From Botrytis cinerea B05.10 (Eukaryota; Ascomycota; Leotiomycetes; Helotiales; Sclerotiniaceae), in the NCBI RefSeq assembly GCF_000143535.2, contig NC_037315.1:2108001-2172000 (forward strand): a stretch of DNA of 64,000 nt, in the 5' to 3' direction. Below the pieces are notes generated by a model. It was not told the DNA's origin, made no database searches, and was given only the letters and a program-made list of their open reading frames with translations. Each line of letters starts with the position of its first letter. The stretch's first letter is position 1. Position numbers and translations under genes: made by a program. Of the stretch, positions 49,548-60,302 are shown piece by piece.

Positions 49548-50850
49548 AGGCTGATTGGGTTGGGGAAGAGTATATTGATGAATTGATGAAGCATTATGAG
49601 GGGGGTTGTTCTTGGATGATAAGTTGGTTGGTTGAAATGGAATTGCAATATAATGAATATGAATATTAATAACATGAATAAAAATTAAAAATTAAAAATT
49701 GAAAATTTGAAAAACTAAAATACAGATACGAATGAATAAATATGATTGTGTAACAATTTCTCAACATATTTTCGGCGATGAAATTTTTCTTACTCTCTTA
49801 ATTGTGAAGAAAATTCTGTTTACACCTTCTTATCTTGTGTACCTTACTTTACTTTACTTAATTCTTCTTCCCTATCTATACCCTATCTCTCCCTTTTCTT
49901 CCTTTCTTTTTTCACTCCATCTTCATCTCCATCTCGTTTCTTAGCCCCTACCATTACTACCCAGGTACACCCCGAGGATGGGATGGGGATGGGGATGCGG
50001 GGGGTTGAGAGGGTCTTTTGAGTAGAGTGGTTCTTGGTTCTTTGGGGGGTGGAGGTTGGAGATGGAGGGGCAGAGGTAGGGGGAGGGTTCTAGTTTATGA
50101 GATTGGAATTGGAGAGGAGGAGAGGGAAGAGACATATGTAGAGTAGATGTGTGTAGAGTAGAGGGTGGGTACCTTCGCTTATGTGTGTATGTATGTATAT
50201 ATATATATATATTCCATTCAAGTTTTTTTGATATGATTATTTATGGCGAGAAGATCGAACAAGATATTTCTAATTTTCTGGATTATTATTATATTCATTA
50301 CATTTACGTTTCTGAGGGGATTTATTGTGTCTTCTGATTTTATCTTGAGATATTTTCAGTTCATATTCCTGTTTGGAGATGAAGAATAGAGGGGAGATTG
50401 TTGATGGATGGATAGATCTCGCGCTTTTCTATCGTGTTTGGAAGTCGGTCATTATTTCAATCTTATGAGATGCGATGGGATACGATTCGTCGCGTTTACT
50501 TCTATTACACAGGATGCGTATACTGCAATTAAGAATCGACATTAAATAACACAAAATCACAATCTTGCTGCGAAACATCTAGATACGCAATCGACGAAAT
50601 AAATCATGGATAATATTGTAAAATCGAACTATTGAATGAATATTGATTTTTCAGATCCTAATGATGAGCTTCATTGGATATATATATGTGACACTCCAAG
50701 AACTTAGACTCGCGATGACTCATCATCTCCACCCACATCTCCTCCTGCCCACTTCTTAAGGCCACTCTTCCCCTAGTTCCTCCTCACGCTTTCTCTTCCT
50801 TTCATAACATCCCCCAAACACCCCGCCACAAAAACAAAAACACAACCCAA
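49548..50850. other. Intergenic, AT-rich and G-rich simple sequence
   Basis: AT-rich AAAATT units at 49679-49720, G-rich GGGGATG units near 49980-50110 and a GTATGTATATATAT array at about 50181-50212. No gene supported. The end forms the C-rich leader of the Nudix gene. Confidence 0.55.
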
Positions 50851-51372
50851 ATGTCCACACCGACACCCGCTCCCCCACATCCCCGCATCGGCGTAGGAAT
50901 CTTCCTCTTACACCCCACCCATCCCCTCTCAACCCCTACATCCCCCCTCTTCCTCATGGGCCAGCGACTGGGCTCACACGGCGCAGGCAAGTGGGCGCAT
51001 CCAGGAGGACATCTTGAATTTGGGGAGGAGCTTGAAGAATGCGCGACTCGGGAAGTGGAAGAGGAGACGGGATTATGTTTGCAGAGGGAAGATGTCCGGT
51101 TTTTGACCGCGACGAATAGTGTTATGGAGGGGGAGGGAGAGGAGGGAAAGAAGGAAAAGAAACATTATGTGACGATTTGGATGGTGGGGAGGTGGGATGG
51201 AAAGGGCGAGGGACCGAGGAATTTGGAGCCGGAGAAGTGCGCGGGCTGGGAATGGGTGCGATGGGAGGAGATGAAAGAGTATGCAGAGGGAAATGGGGAG
51301 AGGAAATTGTTTCAGCCTGTGTCCGATCTTTTGAGGACTAGGGGGGAGGTGCTACCTCCTAGTTTTGGGTAG
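50851..51372 (+). CDS. Nudix hydrolase (NUDT15/MutT-like)
   Basis: Predicted pyrophosphohydrolase of nucleoside-diphosphate derivatives. Single exon of 173 aa; the ATG follows a CACAACCCAA leader. The Nudix box G-x5-E-x7-R-E-U-x-E-E-x-G-U is complete (GGHLEFGEELEECATREVEE followed by ETGL), with all catalytic Glu residues in place. The preceding GKWAHPGG and the later KHYVTIWMVGRW match the Nudix fold strands in eukaryotic NUDT15-like proteins. An N-terminal Pro/Thr-rich stretch and a Gly/Glu/Lys-rich loop (EGEGEEGKKEKK) are lineage-specific. Candidate substrates are oxidised nucleotides, by family analogy only. No intron is needed, and length is normal for the family. Confidence 0.93.
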   Translation: MSTPTPAPPHPRIGVGIFLLHPTHPLSTPTSPLFLMGQRLGSHGAGKWAHPGGHLEFGEELEECATREVEEETGLCLQREDVRFLTATNSVMEGEGEEGKKEKKHYVTIWMVGRWDGKGEGPRNLEPEKCAGWEWVRWEEMKEYAEGNGERKLFQPVSDLLRTRGEVLPPSFG

Positions 51373-51918
51373 GGGGTTGAGGTTGAGTTGCGACTTGACA
51401 AATTTAAGGGCAAGCCTCTTGATTGAGAAAATGATTTTATTGATGTTGAGAGAAAATTAGGATAGAAGAATATCAAGACCACACATGACGTAATATAGTG
51501 TAGAAATAATGATTTCTAGAAGCTAAATACTATTGACTGATGCGCCACACACGCAAATCCAATGGGAAATTTGGTGACTATAAAGATTGTTTTGAACATT
51601 TCTATCGGTCCAAGATGTCAATTCAGATGATTGTGTACACGAGCCTATGATAGAATTTAATCGAGAACATGTTATGTAGAATTGATCTGTTAGTTAAAGT
51701 ACAAATTGACCAAGGAAACCAATGATACTTCGAGCATTATTTCGCAATTCTTTGTTTGAATGCAAGATTCTCCTTCATTCGAGTAAATTGAGTGTGCTTC
51801 CGAATTTGAAAATTAGAAGTAATGATAAACGGCAAACAAAGATGATGTGACGTTTCAAAGCGCCCAAGGTGATTTTCGAGAGACTTGCCAACATCATGTT
51901 GTATTCGTCTAGACTAGC
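51373..51918. other. Convergent spacer between the Nudix and MmgE/PrpD genes
   Basis: About 550 bp between two 3' ends. AT-rich and without coding character. Confidence 0.55.
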
Positions 51919-53366
51919 TTAGATCCTTCTCGCAATATCGGCAACATCCTTGGCATTCTCGATATCCCAGCAAGCATCGCTCGCTTCCTTCACGGATTCG
52001 CCTAAAACAGCAGCGCACTGATCTACGAACTTCTGCTGTAGCATTTGATCATCCATTGGCACCTCCACACTTCCAATTGCATGCTTGACATGTTTTTGAA
52101 CTTCTCTCCCATTCTCGTATACGATAGTTACTATTGCTTCATCAGCACCCAAGCTGCTGTCAGCGACAGCATTGACTCTGTCGCGGACGGAAACAACTTC
52201 TTCGCTTTGAACTACGTGGTCTTCGTATTGACTCGGAGTTCCTTTGCCAAATAAAAGTCCTATGGCAGCTCCGTGATAAACACTGAATTTGCCTTCCAGT
52301 CCATCTCGGGGCTTCTTCTTTCCAGTGAGTTCTAACACAAGAGGATGGACTTTTGCTTCAATGGATTTGATATCCTTAACACCTAACTCCGCACCTTCCA
52401 CGTCAAGCTTGAGCTGAGAGCAAGCATCAATAATAGGATGAATCACAATCCCACATGGAAACGGTTTGAAGCTATTTCTCAATATCTCCCACCTTCCAGA
52501 CCTTTCTATAGTGGGTAGACCAAAGCCATCATTAGCTCCCAACCATTTTGCTAAACTTTCTGCAACATCTGGCTTTGTAACACTAACAATGTTGGCCCAG
52601 CCTCTCTTAGCTTCCAAAGCTCGTTCACTACTAGTGTAACCACCCTGAGCCAACACCGCAGCCATGAGACCATTTTGAGCTGCACGACCGGGATGAAAAG
52701 CCTTGGTGTGCGACCCAAACATTTCTCTCAAGCCAACGACTTGTGTTGCGGCGATTCCCAATGCATGCGTTGTCTGATCAATAGGAAGATTTAACAATTT
52801 CGCAACAGCTGCTGCAGCCCCAATAGAGCCTGTCGTGGACGTAATGTGCCACCCTACATCGTAATGTTCTGGCCAGACTGCGAGTCCAACTTTACATTCC
52901 GCTTCGATGCCTACGATCAAGGCGAGTAGGAATTCTTTCCCGGAGAAACCACCTCTCCATTCTGCGACTGCAAGAAGTGCACTGGCTACTGGACCTGTGG
53001 GATGGATGATTGTATCGAGATGTGTATCATCATAGTCGTGCACGTGAGATGCGATTCCGTTCAACAACGCTGCATGCTGTGCATCGACACGACGAGATCC
53101 CTTGTGGCCAAGCAATGACGCCGAGGGAGTACCAAAGAAGGGAGACAAAGAGGTATACTTTCATGATGATTCAGTGCATGAAATACATGGAGATATGGAA
53201 GCTAGAAATGGAAACTTACAGCTATAGTAGTTGCTGGATGGCCACTTCCACCAATTGCGCATCCTGCCCAGTTATAGAAACTTCGCACAGCAGCTCGGAT
53301 GACATCGGGTGGTAAATCGGAATATTTTAGACCATGTGCCCAAGATGCCAAATATGCTGTAGCCAT
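51919..53366 (-). CDS. MmgE/PrpD-family enzyme (cis-aconitate decarboxylase / 2-methylcitrate dehydratase-like)
   Basis: Member of the MmgE/PrpD fold. Characterised relatives dehydrate 2-methylcitrate (propionate catabolism) or decarboxylate cis-aconitate to itaconate (CadA/IRG1). Two exons, 53366-53220 and 53157-51919 (461 aa), joined in phase 0 through a 62-nt intron (GTAAGT donor, AAAG acceptor). Helical-domain motifs are visible: YNWAGCAIGGSGHP, NGIASHVHDYDDTHLDTIIH (active-site His/Asp segment), HPTGPVASALLAVAE, HITSTTGSIGAAAAVAKLL, MFGSHTKAFHPGRAAQNGL and a lid segment with FKPFPCGIVIHPIID. The Y-D-D-T-H-L-D pattern is present, but substrate choice cannot be decided. The start is uncertain: the frame is open upstream without ATG, and two alternative 5' ends begin at the ATG at 53454 (see findings). 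The gene faces a transporter gene across about 1 kb. Confidence 0.88.
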
Positions 53367-54354
53367 TTGATCCGGTCTTACTAGAGCAAGTGGCGGAGAT
53401 GCTTCGGAGATAAAAGAATGAGGTACTTGGTGTCACTTGAAGAGAAGGTCTCATGTTCTAGACTAGTATGAATGTACTGAAATGGCCAAGAAACTAATGA
53501 CTATAGAATTAAATACATATGGTTGAATATTAATCAAAGCTAGATTGGAAAGATGCACGAAGATTGTTTCTTGAAGTAGGTATTTGAAATAGACGGAAGA
53601 ACAGTTCCGCATAGTTCAAAGGTGGATAGGGAAACCCTTGAAGCTTGTGGCCAAGGTGACGTTTTCTCAGCTAGGATTAGTCGACCCGCGTCGACATGCG
53701 GAGAAGTTATCAAACTGGTGGGTACCCCACTCCACATAATAGGTGAGGAAGAAAGCGTGGAAAGCTTTCTTTCCAAGCCTTGTAGTTGTTCATTAGCGCG
53801 TTACATATTGCATGCATATTCTTCAACACCCACTACTTCAACGGTATTAATACTATTGGCCGCACGAGCTTCAATTATATTGTTTGCCACAGAGAGATGA
53901 ACCTGATGTGCTTCAGACCCAATGCAAAATCCCTCAAGATGTAAAGTGCGGGGTTGAGCTTGTATATGGAAAGGACAACCCATGGCCTTTCAGAAATACA
54001 CTTTGATAAGAGATAAAATATCAAGAAAAATGACAGGTATTCCCATGCCAATGAAGCGTCTCGAGCTCTACCTTTGTACGTGAATCCTTTCTCTGAATAT
54101 ATATTCGGTGATCAGAACATCACGTAGCTCCGCTGGGAAGCAAGCCATCGGCTGTAACTAAGCGACAACAAAAGGCTATCACTATAAGACGACCATTTAG
54201 GAAGGGTCGACACTTGAAAGATAAAATATCATTGTCAAAGCCAGGTGACAATTGAAAACCTGCCGACCTACATAAACATTCCTCTTACCTACGCTATCAT
54301 TACCTAGCATTCCAGTGAATCTTTAATTCAAATCACTTGTCATTTCCTGGAAAT
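53367..54354. other. Region between MmgE/PrpD and transporter genes
   Basis: It should hold both divergent promoters. It also contains the interrupted minus-strand frame described separately (53983-53540) and, at 54098-54107, an AT-rich TATATATTC element about 250 nt before the transporter ATG. Confidence 0.5.
53540..53983 (-). pseudogene. Interrupted minus-strand frame, possible decayed gene
   Basis: From an ATG at 53983 the frame runs 60 codons (MGCPFHIQAQPRTLHLEGFC ... VEVVGVEEYACNM) to a TAA at 53803-53801. It then stays open in the same frame for 86 more codons (RANEQLQGLERKL ... AGRLILAEKTSPWPQASRVS ...) to 53540. The amino-acid composition is protein-like on both sides of the stop. 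No family was recognised, so a small gene, a pseudogene with one nonsense change, or chance openness all remain possible. A 41-nt GTAACG...AAAG intron would also be conceivable, giving a roughly 80-residue product. It lies directly upstream of the MmgE/PrpD gene on the same strand. Confidence 0.25.
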
Positions 54355-56302
54355 ATGTCAAAATTCTTTGGTCTCCGAGGTCAGGCACTTCATCGAGCAA
54401 TGATTTGGGCTGTCATCATGCCCGCTTATATCCTGTGAGTACAGAGAGAATCTAGAATGAAAGCTAAATTACATTACCTAATGTTGTTGAGGTGTAGATT
54501 TGGGTACAACAATGCTGTGAGTGCTGCTACTCTCCACTAAGAACAACAAAACTTCAGACACAACATGGTATAGCATTGCTGAACCCTTTAGGTCGCCGGT
54601 GGACTACTTAGTCTACCCTCCTGGATCAAAACTTTTCCAGAGCTCAACACTCTTACTGTCATAGGCACCCAAAAAACCAACAACTCTCGGTTACAGGTAA
54701 ATCAAGGCGAATAGTTCTCATGCCTTTACTTTTTCATTGACTATTTCAAGGGAACTGTCGTTGCTCTCTATACTCTTGGATGCTTTTTTGGCGCCTTGTC
54801 CTGCATCAGAATAGGTGATACTCTAGGTCGCAAACGAACAATCATGCTTGGAGCAGCAATCAACATAATTGGCGCTATCCTTCAATCGTCGTCTTATTCC
54901 CTGGGTCAATTAATCGTTGGACGTCTTGTTTCTGGCTTGGGATTTGGTGCCTTGACAGCAACCGCTCCAAACTGGCAATCAGAATGTTCTAAAGCGCATC
55001 ACCGTGGCTCGGTGGTGCTTCTTGAAGGGTTGTTTATAAGTGCAGGTTTAGCAACCGCTGCTGTTGGTCACCCTTTTCTCTTTTTCGCGACATTTGTTTT
55101 ACTCCTCAATCATCACGGACCAAAGAAGCAATAAAAAACTGACTTGAATCAGTGGGTAAATTTTGGAATGTCTCATTTGTCCGGGGGAGTCACTTGGAGA
55201 TTTCCGCTAGCACTATCCATGATATGGTCCATTATCGTACTGATCACCACGCCACATATGCCAGAGTCTCCTCGCTGGCTGGTCAAGAAAGGGCGAACAG
55301 AAGAAGCAAGGGAAGTTGTGTCAGCATTGGATGATAAGCCCATAGACTCAGCTCAAGTCCAGGCCGATATAGCAGAGATTGAGGAAGGCCTTGCAATCAC
55401 CGGGAAAAGCACATTTCGTGATATCTTTTGCATGGGCGATGAACGCCTTTTCCACAGAGCTTGTCTTGCAGTATGCGGGCAAATGTTCCAGCAAATGAGT
55501 GGTATAAACGCTCTCGCTTTCTATCAAGCTACAATTTTCGAGACTGGCCTAGGGTTATCAGCACAAACATCCCGTGTTCTTAGTGCTTCCGTATTTACGT
55601 GGCAGACCTTTTGTTCGCCGATAGGAGTTTTAACCGTTGATCGATTCGGAAGGAGAAAGTTGATGATGTTTGCCGCATTTGGAATGGGATCCTGCATGGC
55701 GATTATTGCTGGAACATCTTCCCAAATTACAAACACATCATGTGTCATCGTCGCTGCAGTATTCATCTTTATGTTCTCGTTATTCTTCCCTACCGGATTC
55801 CTAGGACTGACTTTCCTCTACGCTTCGGAAGTTGCACCGCTGAGCGTTAGAGTTCCTATCACTGCCATGTCAACAGGTATTTATACGACAGGAACCACTG
55901 TTTGCATTTGTATTAACTGAGTACTGTAGGAAGTGCATGGATTTTCAATTTCATTGTCGCAGAAATAACACCGGTGGGGTTTGCTACTATAGGATGGAGA
56001 TACTACATGGTATATGCTTGTATCAACCTCTTCCTGATACTTCCAGGTGAGTAACCGTCCAAACGACAGAGGAATAGAGGCATAAAATGCTGACTTTGCT
56101 GACAGGTGTATACCTTTTCTTTCCGGAAACCAACGGCCGTCATCTCGAAGAGGTTGATCAAATATTCCTCCGGAGCAAAAATCTTCTCGACACGGTACGA
56201 GTGTCCAAATGTATGCCCAGAGGATCTGTTAGCTCTACCTCCACCGGTGGGATCGAGAAGAATGAAGTTATCCTGGTTGAAAATATGGAAGAAGCTGTTT
56301 GA
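54355..56302 (+). CDS. MFS sugar-porter-family transporter
   Basis: Twelve-helix major-facilitator sugar porter (hexose, polyol, quinate or lactose type). Seven exons: 54355-54434, 54498-54516 (19 nt), 54592-54696, 54751-55062, 55153-55876, 55930-56046 and 56106-56302 (1554 nt, 517 aa). Introns are 53-90 nt. The family signatures are intact: GYNNAVAGGLL in TM1, DTLGRKR between TM2 and TM3, VGRLVSGLGFG in TM4, PESPRWLVKKGRTEEA before the central loop, QQMSGINALAFY in TM7, DRFGRRK after TM8 and PETNGRHLEEVDQIF after TM12. The 19-nt second exon encodes only FGYNNA plus one split codon; missing it would remove the TM1 signature. The substrate is not predictable. Divergence from the MmgE/PrpD gene suggests, weakly, a carboxylate or polyol catabolic pair. 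Confidence 0.92.
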
Positions 56303-57339
56303 GGTTGTTGTGCTTGGCGCCAAGTATCACAACAGCTCTTGTGATCTGAAAGATCTCAGATGTCCAGCTGGTTTGTTAAATCGGTGTAGCACTGCCGGTA
56401 GCAGATACTTGAGAATTCGTATGATAAAAACCTGAATCTTATCCTTGAACATCTGGTATGCAAGTCCACTTAGACTTTGATTAAAATCTGGCAAATAAAG
56501 CATGAGACGAATAGATGAATGTAGAGTTCCTGTCTTGACGTACTACCCAAGATCCCTCGCAGACGCGTTTGGCTACTGCAGGGTTTCAAGAGAGAGCTTG
56601 AAAGGTGCGCAATGCTAATTTCGAGGTTTGCAGGTAAATGGAAATCTTTACAACTGGAACTACCACGCGTAGCTACGAAGTCCTCGAGTTTTTGGCCTCT
56701 GACTCTTTCACTTATGTCTGCTGTGCAACTCGCAAATTCCCATTCCCTGCATTGCATGCAAAAGTGATACACAACGATATATCTTAGACAATGTTTTGTG
56801 GTATAGAAGTTTGTGATAATGGATGTGTATACATTACGATTGTCATGCATCATGGAAGCTTTAGTTCTTCGAACCTCAATCGCAAGGCATTCAATTATTC
56901 ACTTTGTCTTAGAGTTAAGTGGTGTGGCCCCAAAAAAGCCGAGAACAGGCAGAATAGAGGGGCGTCGCGTTGTCAAGCTTCTGAATGATACATCTTACTT
57001 TCTTCCATTCCTTCACAACCTCAACTTCTTAGAAATCATAAATCTGTCCCTTTGAAAGTTTTCTTCAGGCTGCAAAGATCTTTAGGATACGTGGTCGTGA
57101 AATATCCAGCAAAATCGTACAAGGTGTGCGTCATTTCGTCTGAAGCAAGAAGGTGAGGGGTATTATAAATAGATGAATGCCATCCCACTAATCACTCTGA
57201 TATCTAGTCTCTCTTCATTTCCGCAACACATATCCTTCTCTGAAAGATCCATCACTCATCTTGTTATCTACTACGAGCTGCGAAAGCTACTCCTCTGCCA
57301 AAGGAGTAAATTCAGTATATAAATTAGACATAGCAAGTC
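56303..57339. other. Intergenic region upstream of PKR1
   Basis: About 1 kb between two plus-strand genes. No gene supported. The final 200 nt form the PKR1 promoter and leader. Confidence 0.5.
57161..57171 (+). promoter_or_regulatory. TATA-like element upstream of PKR1
   Basis: TATTATAAATA lies about 170 nt before the PKR1 ATG, a plausible distance for a fungal core promoter with a leader of about 100 nt. Called on sequence only. Confidence 0.4.
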
Positions 57340-57789
57340 ATGGCATCGGAATTCTTCGTTTCCCTTTGGGAATCCATCTTCACACCTGGTCCAACCCCCG
57401 TCCTCCTTGTTGCAACCAATGCCGCATTCGCAGCCCTACAAGTCGTGTTCCTCTCCCTCTTGATCGCTACATATAGTATCCATTTCGTGATTCTATCGTT
57501 TCTTTGTGGCGGGTTATGGTGGGCTATAAACTGGTTCGCCGCAGAGGTGAAAGCGGTGAAAGAGCAAGAGGAAGCACGAAAGAAGACAGAAGCGGGAGTT
57601 GGAGGAGACGCTAGTGATGTAGAGACTGTTGTTGATGAGGAGGGTCCACCAGGGAGCAAGGAGGTCGAGGTCTTGGAGGCGAAGGGGGAGTTGAAGAGCA
57701 GAGCACATTCTACGGGAGGAGGAAACAAGAGTGAGCCCAGTACCGAGGATGAGTGGGAGAAAGTCAGCGAGAATGAAAAGGATAAATAA
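57340..57789 (+). CDS. PKR1: Pkr1 family ER protein (V-ATPase assembly factor)
   Basis: Small ER-membrane protein that works with Vma12, Vma21 and Vma22 in assembling the V0 sector of the vacuolar proton ATPase. Single exon of 149 aa. The N-terminus MASEFFVSLWESIFTPGPTP is the conserved family block. Two hydrophobic helices follow (LLVATNAAFAALQVVFLSLL and IHFVILSFLCGGLWWAINWF), then a family-typical charged segment (AAEVKAVKEQEEARKK). The C-terminal 70 residues are acidic, variable and probably cytosolic, ending EDEWEKVSENEKDK. The length is in the normal range for filamentous-fungal Pkr1. Confidence 0.92.
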   Translation: MASEFFVSLWESIFTPGPTPVLLVATNAAFAALQVVFLSLLIATYSIHFVILSFLCGGLWWAINWFAAEVKAVKEQEEARKKTEAGVGGDASDVETVVDEEGPPGSKEVEVLEAKGELKSRAHSTGGGNKSEPSTEDEWEKVSENEKDK

Positions 57790-58230
57790 ACATCGCAGAG
57801 GCGTGTTGTTGGAAATGATGGTACAATGTCTGGAGGAAAGATGGGAGCTTGAGGAAATACCCGGTTACTTAGATGATCATTGAATGGTGGTGTACCTGAA
57901 GTACAAAGCTTGAAACTTATACAAAACAATATGGATACCCCCACAGCATACTACAATGGATGTTATTTTCCACCGTTTGAAAATTACTTACGTAGAAATT
58001 TCCCTTTCGTTTACTCCCCCCTCCAAGTCCGAGCTAGACACTCCAGCTTTACGTAGGGAAATTGTGAAATTGTGGCCTTAAATATCGGGCTCAAATATCA
58101 TCTCGAACCTCGCGATAAAAGCTTCAAATGCTTTATTTATGTACAGGCGCATCAATCGACCTCACGATCCACTATCAACCACCACGTCGACCCTACGAAA
58201 CCAATATACATCAACAATAAAACCGTCATT
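57790..58230. other. Spacer between PKR1 and SMD1
   Basis: About 440 bp. It contains the PKR1 3' end and the SMD1 promoter. No gene seen. Confidence 0.5.
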
Positions 58231-58825
58231 ATGAAGCTCGTCAGGTAAGCCTATCCCTATCACCACAAAGCCTTTTAATTGGCACGCGCTGAGCTCAAAT
58301 TCTTTCTCAAGGCTCTCATCTGAATCTCCTGACTGACTTTCTCCTTCCATGGTAGGTTTCTCATGAAATGCGCGAACGAAACGGTCACTATTGAGCTTAA
58401 AAATGGTACAAATACTTTCTGCTATTCCCTAGCTCTTTCCACTGTCAAGTAACTGTCTACTAACAAACATACTAGGCACAATCATTCATGGTACCATAAC
58501 TTCCGTATCTCCACAAATGAACACAGCTCTCCGCACCGTCAAGATGACGCCAAAGAATGGCACATCTCTCACCCTTGATGTCATTAACCTACGAGGTTCC
58601 ACAATTCGTTATTACATTCTGCCCGATTCGTTACCGCTCGACACATTGTTGATAGACGATGCACCAAAGCCAAAGAACAAGGCGAGAAAGGAAGCTGCAG
58701 GCACTACCGATACTAGAGGCGGTAGAGGTGGTAGAGGCGGACCTAGAGGTGGACGAGGTGGAGGAAGAGGAGGCGGCGGTGGATTCAGAGGAGGACGGGG
58801 ACGAGGCGGCGGAAGAGGATTTTAA
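58231..58825 (+). CDS. SMD1: Small nuclear ribonucleoprotein Sm D1
   Basis: Core Sm-ring protein of the U1, U2, U4 and U5 snRNPs. Three exons: 58231-58244 (14 nt), 58356-58405 and 58476-58825 (414 nt, 137 aa). The first exon encodes only MKLV and part of Arg5; splicing then gives [19 protein letters not shown]. The Sm1 motif ([19 protein letters not shown]) and Sm2 motif ([14 protein letters not shown]) are complete. The tail from about residue 95 is a long Arg-Gly array ([15 protein letters not shown]), the usual substrate of arginine methylation. Length and organisation match SmD1. The 111-nt first intron is longer than its neighbours; I saw no C/D-box snoRNA inside it. Confidence 0.97.
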
Positions 58826-59145
58826 GGATTGCATAGAATGGGCGGATGGAAAATTCGATGATCATTATGATGGTAATGGCGGCAAGACAAGAATTTGGAA
58901 GGAAGATATTATATTAAGAATGTTTGCTCTACTTGGCCATACAGAACGGAGATGAACAAGAGAGAAAGATAGTGCCATGCATGTACATGGTGTGGGAATA
59001 TTGGCGTTTCGAGTGGCATATGAAAAGCAGCTAAATCGATCACTTACGAACGAACAATGGGATGCCCTATCCGCGGGCTTTGAAATACATTTGGGCTTTT
59101 CTTGCCGCATCAAAGCGATATGGACGAGTGATGGCTACGTTAATT
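58826..59145. other. Convergent spacer between SMD1 and MTQ2
   Basis: About 320 bp between two 3' ends. No gene or strong terminator-like hairpin noticed. Confidence 0.5.
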
Positions 59146-59931
59146 TCAGGAGGTGTTAGCTGGCATGCGCCAAATCCTAACGATTTGCAATTTTTCCCAT
59201 CCCCCGACCTTTCCACTATTACTAACAGTTTCCGCTTTCCACTCATCTCCAAAACCACGTATCCGTTGTTTGACATTCTCGGGTTTGTTCTGCGCGCAGA
59301 GCAAGATGTACGCACAACCTCTCTCCTGGTTCAGAACCTCCGGCAAAGCATCGATTAGCCGATCCGTAATCTCCATCCCATCCACTCCACCAGCATACGA
59401 CAAAGCTAGTAATTTTGAGTCCCCTTCATATGACAATGACCCATCCTCGTTTCCTGCCCCAGAAAGCTCTGGTATAGGCACATCCGGACTTGGCACATAT
59501 GGCGGATTAAAGATCAATACGTCTGTCATTCCAGACTTTAAAGAGGTTCCTAAATTTCCCACCACATTCCCTAGATATGACCCGTGTGATAGATTTTGTG
59601 AAGCCTGTTCCTTCTCTGCTACTCTCACTGTTTCCTGTGTAGCCTCGCATGCATAGCGATTGACATCGACACCCGCTGTAAGAATATCCGCTCTGCCAAA
59701 TATAATTTCTGCGTGTGCATGTACGAACGAGAGAACAACACCAGATCCAGTACCAACCTCTACTATCAATGGAGAGGGCGATATTGAGCTCTGCTCGCTT
59801 CGAGGAAACCGTTGACGCAGAAATTCCTTTTCACTCGCGGAGGATAAGGTGTCGAGGAGTAGGAAGGAATCTTCGGCAGGTTCGTAGATTCGATCGAAAG
59901 AAACATGTGAGGTATCGGGAGTTGGAAGCAT
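59146..59931 (-). CDS. MTQ2: eRF1 glutamine N5-methyltransferase Mtq2 (HemK family)
   Basis: Catalytic subunit that, with Trm112, methylates the glutamine of the GGQ motif in release factor eRF1. Single exon of 261 aa. The start is the ATG at 59931 (MLPTPDTSHVSFDRIYEPAE). The frame is open for 101 codons upstream, but that part includes a Lys run from a poly-T tract and looks untranslated. The SAM-binding motif I reads IVEVGTGSGVV, the acidic loop follows at VDVNRYACEAT, and the catalytic NPPY motif is present (VLIFNPPYVPSP). EPAEDSFLLLDTL is the family-typical N-terminal block. Length agrees with yeast and human orthologues plus a small insert. It converges with SMD1. Confidence 0.94.
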   Translation of the reverse strand: MLPTPDTSHVSFDRIYEPAEDSFLLLDTLSSASEKEFLRQRFPRSEQSSISPSPLIVEVGTGSGVVLSFVHAHAEIIFGRADILTAGVDVNRYACEATQETVRVAEKEQASQNLSHGSYLGNVVGNLGTSLKSGMTDVLIFNPPYVPSPDVPIPELSGAGNEDGSLSYEGDSKLLALSYAGGVDGMEITDRLIDALPEVLNQERGCAYILLCAQNKPENVKQRIRGFGDEWKAETVSNSGKVGGWEKLQIVRIWRMPANTS

Positions 59932-60302
59932 TTCTACGTTGTTGGCGCAACAGAGTGCGTGTGAATAAATGTAAGAAGGCTGTGACTGGGATGGAAACAA
60001 GAGAAGCCGCGAAAAGCTCAAAACGCCCTTTGTCAGAAACCTTTTTTTTTTTTTTTTGAGATCGCAGAAGCTTCCTCTTTTCAAATCTGTAGTTAAAATT
60101 AAACCTTCCCCCAGAAGTCCCAGAATTGAAAGTTCTCTCAGATGTGCAACGGAACTTTTGATTGTGTGGGTAGTAAAGTGACAAGGCTGATAAATTAATT
60201 TTTGGCGGGGAAATAGATTGGCGAATGCCATCATGGATCGATGACTTCACGAGCTCTCATGCCTCATTCCCCAGATTTCACGATTAACACCCAAATTTCA
60301 AA
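59932..60302. promoter_or_regulatory. Divergent promoter MTQ2/SDHAF3 with a poly-T run
   Basis: The two starts lie 371 bp apart on opposite strands, so both promoters share this interval. A 16-nt T run at about 60042-60057 (A run on the MTQ2 strand) lies 110-125 nt upstream of the MTQ2 ATG. Poly(dA:dT) tracts commonly exclude nucleosomes in fungal promoters. Confidence 0.6.

Noticed and set aside
58245..58355. Possible intronic snoRNA in the 111-nt first intron of SMD1
   Set aside because: CTGA words are present, but no C box (RTGATGA) or flanking terminal stem was found.
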